In this document: one piece after another, positions 1-5,093 of the stretch | Position numbering within the stretch: the first letter of the stretch is position 1 | Layout: every line of letters starts with the position of its first letter | Origin: Caulobacteraceae bacterium | GTDB taxonomy: Bacteria > Pseudomonadota > Alphaproteobacteria > Caulobacterales > Caulobacteraceae | Direction of reading: 5' to 3' | Length of the DNA stretch: 5,903 nt | NCBI GenBank assembly: GCA_947479185.1 | Contig: CANJYY010000184.1 | Span: forward strand, 1-5,903 | Translations under genes and position numbers: made by a program | Notes under the pieces: generated by a model | What the model was told of the DNA's origin: nothing | The model's database searches: none | Seen by the model: the letters and a program-made list of their open reading frames with translations, nothing else

Positions 1-584
1 AGGGCGAACCCGGCCCGCTGCAGCAGGGCGGCGGCGTCGAAGGCGTCGGCGAACGGCGAGACGCGCAGGCCGGCCCCGCCGCTGATCTCGGCCTCGGCCT
101 CCAGCAGGCACTGGCGCAGCTCGGTCAGGGTCGCCCCGCCGAGCATGGCGCCGATGAACAGCCCGTCGGGCTTCAGCGACCGGCGGATCTGGATCAGCGA
201 GCCGACGAGGTCATTGGTCCAGTGCAGCGCCAGGGTCGAGACAGCCAGATCGAGGCTCTCCGGCGCGAAGGCCGACAGCTCCTCGTCCATCACCAGTCGC
301 GGCCCGGGCCTGTCCTTCAGCATCGTCTCCGACAGGTCGGTCTCGATCAGCAGGTCGATCTTCGCGGCGGCATCGCTTTCGGCCAGCGCCGCGCGGAAGG
401 CCCCGTGCCGGGCGCCCAGGTCGACGGCCAGCGGAAAGCGACGCATGATCACTTCCAGCCGCGCCACCGCGTCCTGCGCCGCCCGCTGCTTGAGAAAGTC
501 GGCGGTCGCGTAGCCGGGGGCGGCGCGCTCCAGGCGGCGCCGATGCAGGGCGCGGTCGAACAGGATGGGAGGGCTGGCGGTCAT
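1..584 (-). CDS. NDUFAF5/BioC-like SAM-dependent methyltransferase-fold protein (partial, C-terminus beyond left edge)
   Basis: Read on the minus strand from an ATG at 584, the frame stays open to the window edge, giving 194 N-terminal residues of a protein usually near 300. The start MTASPPILFDRALHRR fits the family, which opens with a short FDR-x-L-x-R segment. A class I methyltransferase fold follows: motif I at 55-61 (DLGARHG), an acidic post-I strand at 80-83, a DEE segment at 100-102, then LHWTNDL at 120-126, KPDGLFIGAM at 138-147 and GGATLTELR at 149-157. These blocks closely resemble human NDUFAF5 as I remember it (FPLALDLGCG, LSLHWVNDL, KPDGVFIGAMFGG). NDUFAF5 assists complex I assembly and hydroxylates an arginine of NDUFS7; related bacterial proteins are often named BioC-like or simply methyltransferase. 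A matching complex I role here is inference. Motif I lacks the usual Gly-Cys-Gly, as is common in alphaproteobacterial members. The gene is divergent from the comF-like gene, with start codons touching. Confidence 0.88.
   Translation of the reverse strand, partial: MTASPPILFDRALHRRRLERAAPGYATADFLKQRAAQDAVARLEVIMRRFPLAVDLGARHGAFRAALAESDAAAKIDLLIETDLSETMLKDRPGPRLVMDEELSAFAPESLDLAVSTLALHWTNDLVGSLIQIRRSLKPDGLFIGAMLGGATLTELRQCLLEAEAEISGGAGLRVSPFADAFDAAALLQRAGFA
567..573 (+). promoter_or_regulatory. Candidate ribosome binding site that decides the comF-like start
   Basis: The sequence GGGAGGG lies 9 bases before the ATG at 583 and is the only strong Shine-Dalgarno match near the three possible starts of the comF-like gene (565, 583, 634). 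It favours 583. It also lies inside the first codons of the divergent methyltransferase gene, so it could be coincidental: on that strand the bases encode Pro-Pro-Ile. Confidence 0.45.
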
Positions 585-1365
585 GCGCGCGGAAGATGGC
601 CTGTCGCGGCCGCTTTTGAAACCGGGACCGCGCATGCTCGGCGCGGGACGAGCGCTGCTCGACCTCATCCTGCCGCCGCTGGACGCCGCCGGGGCCCCGG
701 CCCTGACCGGCGGATTGCCGGCGGATCACTGGAGCCGCATCGCCTTTCTCGAGGACCCCGTCTGCGACGGCTGCGGCGCGCCGTGGGAGTATGACCCCGG
801 CCCCGGCGTCCGCTGCGCCGCCTGCACAGCCCGCCCGCGCGCTTTCGACCGGGCCCGGGCGGCCTGCCTGTACGACGAGCACAGCCGCGACCTGGTGCTC
901 AAGCTCAAGCACGCCGACCGCACCGATCTGGCGCCTGTGCTGGCGCGGTGGCTGCTGCGCGCGGCCCGGCCGCTGCTGGAGACAGCCGAGGTCATCGTGC
1001 CCGTGCCGCTGCACCGCTGGCGACTGCTGTCGCGGCGCTACAACCAGGTGGCCGAGATGGCCCGGCCGCTGGGGGCGCTGGCCGGCCTGCCGGTGGCGCC
1101 GGACGCCCTCGCCCGCATCCGGCGCACGGAAAGCCAGGGCGGCAAGTCGGCCGGCGGGCGGCGTCGCAACGTGGCCGGGGCCTTCGCCGTGCCGCCCGGC
1201 CGCCAGGACCGCATCGCCGGCCGCCGCGTTCTGCTGGTCGACGACGTCCTGACCACCGGCGCCACCGCCCACGCCTGCGCGCGGGCGCTGAAGGCGGCGG
1301 GGGCCGAGGCTGTCGACCTCGCCGTCATCGCCAAGGTGCGCGCCGGCGCGGACACCACTATATGA
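583..1365 (+). CDS. ComF family phosphoribosyltransferase-fold protein
   Basis: A 260-residue ComF/ComFC-like protein, the usual size. Visible parts: a short N-terminal helix (LLDLILPPL), a zinc-knuckle pair C61-x2-C64 and C78-x2-C81, a family block around LVLKLKHADRTDL, PVPLHRWRL at 140-148 followed by RRYNQ, and a type I phosphoribosyltransferase PRPP loop at 217-228 (LLVDDVLTTGAT). ComFC works in DNA uptake in naturally competent Gram-positives and Haemophilus-like bacteria. Its role in alphaproteobacteria is poorly defined and no other competence gene is visible here, so function is left at family level. ComF proteins often carry a further CxxC after the PP of the N-terminal helix; here that place reads PPLDAAGAP, with no cysteine. 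Start choice: ATG 583 has a good ribosome binding site. ATG 634 fits the usual family N-terminus but has none, and ATG 565 is less likely. The stop lies 29 bases before grxC, so the two are probably cotranscribed. Confidence 0.9.
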   Translation: MRAEDGLSRPLLKPGPRMLGAGRALLDLILPPLDAAGAPALTGGLPADHWSRIAFLEDPVCDGCGAPWEYDPGPGVRCAACTARPRAFDRARAACLYDEHSRDLVLKLKHADRTDLAPVLARWLLRAARPLLETAEVIVPVPLHRWRLLSRRYNQVAEMARPLGALAGLPVAPDALARIRRTESQGGKSAGGRRRNVAGAFAVPPGRQDRIAGRRVLLVDDVLTTGATAHACARALKAAGAEAVDLAVIAKVRAGADTTI

Positions 1366-1394
1366 CCCTTCAACCCTGTGAGCGTTGAGAGACC

Positions 1395-1652
1395 ATGGCC
1401 CACGTCACCATCTACACCCGTCCCTTCTGCGGCTACTGCGCCCGCGCCCTGAGCCTGCTCGGCGAGAAGGGCGCGGACTTCACCGAGATCGAAGCCGGCA
1501 TGGACCCGGCCCTGCGCAAGGAAATGATCGAGCGCTCGGGCGGCGGGGCGACCTTCCCGCAGATCTTCATCGGCGAGACGCACATCGGCGGCTGCGACGA
1601 CATGCTGGCGCTTGATCGGGCCGGCAAGCTGGACACCCTGCTCGGCGCATGA
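1395..1652 (+). CDS. grxC: Glutaredoxin 3 (dithiol, CGYC active site)
   Basis: An 85-residue single-domain glutaredoxin, the standard length for GrxC. It has a thioredoxin fold with the active site C12-G-Y-C15 preceded by RPF, a TFPQIFI strand carrying the cis-proline at P55, and the glutathione-binding GGCDD at 65-69. The third cysteine, C67, is also found at this place in E. coli Grx3 and is not unusual. It is a cytoplasmic enzyme that reduces disulfides and glutathione-mixed disulfides using GSH, and supplies electrons to ribonucleotide reductase and other targets. The preceding purine run (1387-1392) is a weak and rather close ribosome binding site. Its stop codon overlaps the ATG of the next gene by four bases (ATGA), which suggests translational coupling. 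The DNA gives no direct sign of its own promoter. Confidence 0.96.
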   Translation: MAHVTIYTRPFCGYCARALSLLGEKGADFTEIEAGMDPALRKEMIERSGGGATFPQIFIGETHIGGCDDMLALDRAGKLDTLLGA

Positions 1653-2482
1653 CCCTGCGCGTCGGCCTGATCCAGACCCGCACCCCGGCCAGCCACGCGG
1701 CCGCGCTGGCGCACGTCGTCCCGCTGGTGCGCGAGGCGGCGGCGCAGGGCGCGACCTTCATCCTGACGCCGGAGGGGACCAACATCCTCGACCGGAGCCG
1801 GGACAGGCTGCTGCCGCGGCTGACCCTGCTGGCCGACGATCCGGTGGTGAACGGCCTGCGGGCGCTGGCCGCCGAACTGGGCGTGTGGATCGACGTCGGT
1901 TCGGCGCTGGTCCGGCGCGAGGACGGCAAGGCCGCCAATCGCCAGGTGCTGATCAATCCCAAGGGCGAGATCACCGCGACCTACGACAAGCTGCACATGT
2001 TCGACGTCGATCTGCCGACCGGCGAGACGGCGCGGGAATCGGCCACCTATGAGCCGGGCGACCGGGCGGTGACGGCCGATGTCGATGGCATCCGCATGGG
2101 TCTGACCATCTGCTACGACATGCGCTTTCCGGCCGTGTACCGGGCGCTGGCGCTGGCCGGAGCGACGGTGATGACCGTGCCCGCCGCCTTCACCCGCCCG
2201 ACCGGCGAGGCCCACTGGGAGGTGCTGCTGCGCGCCCGGGCCATCGAGACCGGCAGCTTCGTGCTGGCGGCGGCCCAGGGCGGCTTCCACGAGGACGGCC
2301 GCGGCACCTGGGGCCATTCGACCATCGTCGCGCCCTGGGGCGAGGTGATCGGCGGGCTGGACCATGACGAACCCGGCGTGCTGGTCGCCGACCTCGACCT
2401 GTCGCTGGCCGGCAAGGCCCGCGCCGCGATCCCCGCCCTCGCCAACGCCCGCGCGTTTGTCGGCCCCGAGCCCCGGCCATGA
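1649..2482 (+). CDS. Carbon-nitrogen hydrolase, Nit1 type (probable deaminated glutathione amidase)
   Basis: A 277-residue nitrilase-superfamily enzyme. The catalytic triad is visible: Glu42 in LTPEGTN, Lys114 in [10 protein letters not shown] and Cys155 in ICYDMRFP. Further family marks are [13 protein letters not shown] at 189-201, [11 protein letters not shown] at 221-231 and a C-terminal DLDLS segment. The stretch after the lysine (LHMFDVDLP followed by ES and YEPGD) is typical of the Nit1 branch. Those enzymes hydrolyse deaminated glutathione, a by-product of transaminases acting on GSH, to 2-oxoglutarate and Cys-Gly. The substrate is inferred from this resemblance; another omega-amidase-like activity is possible. 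The enzyme should be cytoplasmic, as no signal peptide is seen. The gene overlaps both neighbours by four bases (grxC before, the DUF1178 gene after), so the three are probably translated as one coupled unit. The link to glutaredoxin supports a glutathione-related substrate. Confidence 0.92.
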   Translation: MTLRVGLIQTRTPASHAAALAHVVPLVREAAAQGATFILTPEGTNILDRSRDRLLPRLTLLADDPVVNGLRALAAELGVWIDVGSALVRREDGKAANRQVLINPKGEITATYDKLHMFDVDLPTGETARESATYEPGDRAVTADVDGIRMGLTICYDMRFPAVYRALALAGATVMTVPAAFTRPTGEAHWEVLLRARAIETGSFVLAAAQGGFHEDGRGTWGHSTIVAPWGEVIGGLDHDEPGVLVADLDLSLAGKARAAIPALANARAFVGPEPRP

Positions 2483-2913
2483 TCAAGTACGCCCTTGCCT
2501 GTGAGCACGGCCACGACTTCGAGGGCTGGTTCGGGGCCTCCGCCGACTTCGACGACCAGGCCGCGCGCGGGCTGCTGGAATGCCCGGTCTGCGCCAGCAA
2601 GGCCGTACGCAAGCAGATCATGGCCCCGGCCGTGGCCGGCACCAAGGCGCAGAAGAGCGGCGCCGACCTGCCGCCCGAAGCCCGTCAGGTGATGATGGAG
2701 GCGCTCGGCAAGGTGCGGGCCCATGTCGAGGACAACTTCGACTACGTCGGGGATGCGTTCGCCCGCGAGGCCCGCGCCATCCATGAGGGCAAGAGCGAGG
2801 AACGCGGGATCTATGGCGAGGCTACGCCCACCGAGGTCAAGGCGCTGGTCGAGGACGGCGTGCCCGTGGCGGCCCTGCCGCCGGCCCCGCCCAAAAAGTC
2901 GGAAGTGAATTAA
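2479..2913 (+). CDS. DUF1178 family protein with zinc-ribbon-like N-terminus
   Basis: A 144-residue protein of the uncharacterised DUF1178 family, near full family length. The first 40 residues look metal binding: C8-x-H10-x-H12 (ACEHGHDF) and C35-x2-C38 (ECPVCAS), resembling the small regulatory zinc ribbons whose first lines read like YxCxxCGHxF. The rest is a charged helical region with the conserved segments KVRAHVEDNFDYVG at 78-91, EARAIHEGKSEERGIYGEAT at 97-116 and EVKALVEDGVPVAALP at 119-134, ending in a Pro/Lys-rich tail. No catalytic motif is recognised and the molecular role is unknown; a metal-dependent structural or regulatory function is only a guess. No signal peptide or membrane segment is present. 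The gene starts inside the stop of the Nit1-type gene (ATGA overlap), so its product is likely made together with that enzyme and GrxC. Confidence 0.92.
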   Translation: MIKYALACEHGHDFEGWFGASADFDDQAARGLLECPVCASKAVRKQIMAPAVAGTKAQKSGADLPPEARQVMMEALGKVRAHVEDNFDYVGDAFAREARAIHEGKSEERGIYGEATPTEVKALVEDGVPVAALPPAPPKKSEVN

Positions 2914-2930
2914 ATGCGGACTCGTATCCG

Positions 2931-3527
2931 ATGAGCGAGATGATGCTGGTGTTCGAGCAGGTCGACGCCCTGACGGCCCAGCTGCGCCGGTTGAAACGCC
3001 CCGCCGTCGACATGCTGCAACCGGGCATCGCCCCCTATGACGTCGAGGACGCCGTGGCCGTGGCCGGCCGCGCGCCTGAGGATCTGGTCGCGATGTACGG
3101 CCGCCACGACGGCGTCGACCTGCCGGTCGGCCGCACGCTCGGCGACGGCCATGTGATCCCCGGCCATTACTGGATGCCGATCGCCGAGGCGCTGGACCAC
3201 TACAAGGGCTTCGCCGCCTCGGCCGACCTGTGGCCCGCCAGCTGGTTCCCGATCCTCGCCGACGGGGGCGGCGGCTATCTGGCGGTGATCTGCGACGCGG
3301 AGTCCGACGACTACGGCTGCGTGGTCGAGTTTCTGCCCGGCGAGGATGAGCACGAGATCGTCTTCGACAGTGTCTCGATGATGCTGGCCACCGCGGCCCG
3401 CTGTTTCGAACAGGGCGCCTACCGGCTCAAGGGTGGCTTTCTGGACGAGGACTACGACCTGTCCGCCCAGATCGCGGATCAACTGAACAGCGCGCGGCGG
3501 ATGGTGTCGGCGACGGACTATCGGTGA
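2931..3527 (+). CDS. SMI1/KNR4 (SUKH) family protein
   Basis: A 198-residue soluble protein whose core resembles the SUKH fold. An N-terminal helix leads to PG at 31-32, then PEDLVAMYGRHDGVDL at 49-64 (the LP-x-DL-x-x-LY-x-x-H-x-G block), then the strands around WMPI (81-84), WFPILADGGGGYLAVICD (105-122) and GCVVEF (129-134). It is acidic and has no signal peptide or membrane segment. SUKH proteins include yeast Knr4, immunity proteins of polymorphic toxin systems, and many lone bacterial members of unknown role. No toxin gene lies nearby in the window, so immunity cannot be claimed. It follows the DUF1178 gene by 17 bases and ends the plus-strand run. ATG 2931 has no clear ribosome binding site; ATGs at 2940 and 2943 are alternatives. 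Family assignment rests on motif pattern only and is moderately sure. Confidence 0.8.
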   Translation: MSEMMLVFEQVDALTAQLRRLKRPAVDMLQPGIAPYDVEDAVAVAGRAPEDLVAMYGRHDGVDLPVGRTLGDGHVIPGHYWMPIAEALDHYKGFAASADLWPASWFPILADGGGGYLAVICDAESDDYGCVVEFLPGEDEHEIVFDSVSMMLATAARCFEQGAYRLKGGFLDEDYDLSAQIADQLNSARRMVSATDYR

Positions 3528-3541
3528 GGCAGCGTGCGTGG

Positions 3542-3633
3542 TTCGAGACGCTCGGCTGAGGCCTCGCTCCTCACCATGACGGGCAAAGGCGTTCGTCATC
3601 CTGAGGAGCGGACCCTCAGGTCCGCGTCTCGAA
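3542..3633. repeat. Large imperfect palindrome between convergent genes; probable dispersed repeat or bidirectional terminator
   Basis: Two 40-base arms (3542-3581 and 3594-3633) are inverted copies around a 12-base centre, and I count 31 of 40 pairs. The outer ten bases pair perfectly (TTCGAGACGC with GCGTCTCGAA). The inner 17 (3565-3581 with 3594-3610) pair except for one CC/CC mismatch. The variable 13-base middles share only a CTGAGG/CCTCAG core, and each can form its own small hairpin; GGACC (3610-3614) with GGTCC (3619-3623) is the clearest. The folded form could thus be a long hairpin or a branched cruciform. Words such as CTCCTCA...ATGACG and CGTCATCCTGAGGAGC with TCTCGAAGGAC are, from memory, typical of a repeat common in Caulobacter, Rhizobium and relatives. 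It fills the 115-base gap between the SUKH and GNAT stop codons, so termination from both sides is a reasonable guess. There is no T-tract. Confidence 0.85.
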
Positions 3634-3642
3634 GGACGCCCC

Positions 3643-4161
3643 CTACCCCGCCCGATCCATCCGCCAGCGCCAGATCGGGCCGTCGTCCGGATCGGTCAGC
3701 GCCTGGATGAACTGCAGGCCCAGCCGGCGCAGGATGGTCGTCGAGGCGCTTTCCTGCGGCAGGGTGTGGGCCAGCACATGACTGACGCGCGGATCGGCCA
3801 GGGCGTGGTCGACCATGCCGCGCGCCGCCTCGGTCGCCAGGCCGCGCAGGCGGTAGCCGGGCGCGATCTCGTAGCCGATCTCGACCTGGCCATGCTCGGG
3901 CTCACCCTTGAAGCCGCCCAGGCCGATCAGGGTGTTGTCCGCCTCATGGATGATGAAGTGCATCCACCATTGGGCCAGCTCCGGATGGCCGTCCAGACGG
4001 TCGCGTGTGCGGCTGATGGCGTCCATGGCGTCGGCCCCGGCCCAGTCGGCGGCGATCGCCACGCCGAGGGTTCCGGCCAGCACGTCATCGCCCAGCCCGA
4101 CGGCCAGCATGTCGCCGTAGAGCGCCGGCTCCAGTCGCAGACGGGCCGTACGGATGGTCAT
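3643..4161 (-). CDS. GNAT family N-acetyltransferase (RimJ/RimL-like)
   Basis: A 172-residue single-domain acetyltransferase starting at the minus-strand ATG at 4161. It opens with [11 protein letters not shown], the usual first strand of the Acetyltransf_3 group. The acetyl-CoA loop (motif A) lies at 97-113: [17 protein letters not shown], with the R-L-R-G-L-A pyrophosphate-binding turn. The C-terminal helix, around [15 protein letters not shown] at 138-152, matches the family's N-x-x-S-x-x-x-x-x-K-x-G-F block, with Gln-Glu-Ser in place of the usual Glu-Asn. The substrate is unknown; members modify ribosomal protein N-termini, antibiotics or small metabolites, and nothing here decides among them. 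Its ATG overlaps the ubiG stop by four bases, so it is very likely cotranscribed with and translationally coupled to ubiG. The reading frame stays open far upstream through ubiG in another frame, but that extension does not look like protein-coding sequence. Confidence 0.9.
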   Translation of the reverse strand: MTIRTARLRLEPALYGDMLAVGLGDDVLAGTLGVAIAADWAGADAMDAISRTRDRLDGHPELAQWWMHFIIHEADNTLIGLGGFKGEPEHGQVEIGYEIAPGYRLRGLATEAARGMVDHALADPRVSHVLAHTLPQESASTTILRRLGLQFIQALTDPDDGPIWRWRMDRAG

Positions 4162-4919
4162 TTCGCCGGACGGGTCACGGTCATCATGTAGTTGACCTCG
4201 GCGTCCGACGACCGGACCCACTTGCCCAGCAGCGGATTGTACGAGACCCCGAACGGCCCGGCGATGTCGAACGGATGGCCTTCGAGGAACGAGCGCAGCT
4301 CGGCCGGCGTCAGGAACTGCTTCCAGTCGTGGGTGCCGGCCGGCACCCAGCGCAGCACGTACTCGGCGCCGATCTTGGCCAGGGCCAGCGCCTTCAGCGT
4401 GCGGTTCAGGGTGGCGACGATCATGATCCCGCCGGGCGCCAGCAGTTTGGCCGTCGTGCGCAGGAACTCGCCCGGGTCGGCGACGTGCTCGATCACTTCC
4501 ATGTTGAGGATCACGTCGAACGGCCCGGCCTTCTCGGCCAGCAACTGTTCGGCCGTCGAGGCGCGGTAGGCGATGTCGAGGCCCTGCTCGGCCGCGTGGG
4601 TCGAGGCCGTGCCGATGTTGCGCTCCGAGGCGTCGACGCCGATGACCGAGAAACCCAGCCGGCTCATCGGCTCGCTGAGCAGCCCGCCGCCGCAGCCGAT
4701 GTCGAGCAGCTTCAGCCCCTCGAACGGCCGGCGCAGGCAGCCGTCGCGACCGAACCGCGCGAGCACCTGCTCGCGGATGAAGCCCAGCCGGATCGGGTTG
4801 AACTTGTGCAGCGGCGCGAACTTGCCGTGCGGATCCCACCATTCGGCGGCGATGCGGGAAAAGCGTTCGACGTCTGCCGGATCGACGCTGGTGCGGAGTT
4901 CTGGGGAGGCGATGGCCAT
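4158..4919 (-). CDS. ubiG: Bifunctional 2-polyprenyl-6-hydroxyphenol methylase / 3-demethylubiquinol 3-O-methyltransferase
   Basis: A 253-residue UbiG of normal length. It performs both O-methylations of ubiquinone biosynthesis with S-adenosylmethionine, at the membrane-associated Ubi complex. Diagnostic segments are present: the N-terminal [19 protein letters not shown] at 27-45, SAM motif I at 71-80 ([10 protein letters not shown]), GVDASERNI at 94-102 holding the ribose-binding aspartate, [13 protein letters not shown] at 134-146, and [16 protein letters not shown] at 159-174. The C-terminal half carries the usual [13 protein letters not shown] (187-199) and [10 protein letters not shown] (225-234). 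The start at 4919 puts this N-terminus in register; a GAGGG lies only one or two bases before it, too close to be a good ribosome binding site. The gene is divergent from lysC, an arrangement I recall from many alphaproteobacteria, and leads into the GNAT gene through an ATGA overlap. Confidence 0.97.
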   Translation of the reverse strand: MAIASPELRTSVDPADVERFSRIAAEWWDPHGKFAPLHKFNPIRLGFIREQVLARFGRDGCLRRPFEGLKLLDIGCGGGLLSEPMSRLGFSVIGVDASERNIGTASTHAAEQGLDIAYRASTAEQLLAEKAGPFDVILNMEVIEHVADPGEFLRTTAKLLAPGGIMIVATLNRTLKALALAKIGAEYVLRWVPAGTHDWKQFLTPAELRSFLEGHPFDIAGPFGVSYNPLLGKWVRSSDAEVNYMMTVTRPAK

Positions 4920-4983
4920 GCCCTCTATCTAGAGCGCGGAAGCCGGGCCGTCGACGGGATGCATGCCGGAGTGATCTGGCGCA

Positions 4984-5012
4984 TTGCGGCGCCGCGAAAG
5001 CCTCGCTAGAAG
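4984..5012 (+). promoter_or_regulatory. Candidate housekeeping (Caulobacter sigma-73-like) promoter for lysC
   Basis: TTGCGGC at 4984-4990, 14 bases, then GCTAGAAG at 5005-5012. From memory, the Caulobacter housekeeping consensus is TTGaCgS, 10-14 bases, GCTANAWC. This site differs at one base in the first box and at the final base of the second. It points toward lysC, would start transcription near 5018-5022 and would give a leader of about 75 bases. Transcription start data would confirm or dismiss it. Confidence 0.45.
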
Positions 5013-5074
5013 GCGACCTCTTGCGCGGGTGCGGGGTTCGAAACGCCGCTTCGGCAAGAAAAAACCGCCAAACG

Positions 5075-5080
5075 AGGGGG
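5075..5080 (+). promoter_or_regulatory. Candidate ribosome binding site of lysC
   Basis: AGGGGG ends 13 bases before the GTG at 5094. The spacing is longer than ideal, but this is the only purine-rich core ahead of the start; GAG at 5082-5084 may contribute. It supports the GTG over the in-frame GTG at 5106 and ATG at 5109, which have no such site at a usable distance. Confidence 0.4.
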
Positions 5081-5093
5081 CGAGCGGCCTGAC

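Noticed and set aside
211..1272. Long minus-strand frame opposite the comF-like gene, partly overlapping the methyltransferase
   Set aside because: Its composition (Arg, Gly, Ala, Gln-rich, no recognisable motif) is that of an antisense shadow. Both overlapped genes have clear family motifs.
1433..2365. Long minus-strand frame opposite grxC and the Nit1-type gene
   Set aside because: No domain signal, and it lies antisense to two well-supported enzymes with visible active sites.
4275..5009. Long plus-strand frame opposite ubiG
   Set aside because: Gln/Arg/Gly/Ala-rich translation without motifs. ubiG on the other strand is unmistakable.
5045..5062. Possible terminator or attenuator ahead of lysC (GCCG-CTT-CGGC followed by AAGAAAAAA)
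   Set aside because: The stem is only four pairs and is followed by A rather than T on the coding strand. On the other strand the T run precedes the stem. Neither fits an intrinsic terminator.
5013..5093. Lysine riboswitch before lysC
   Set aside because: Only about 75-80 bases of leader fit after the likely promoter, far shorter than the lysine aptamer, and no matching helices are seen.
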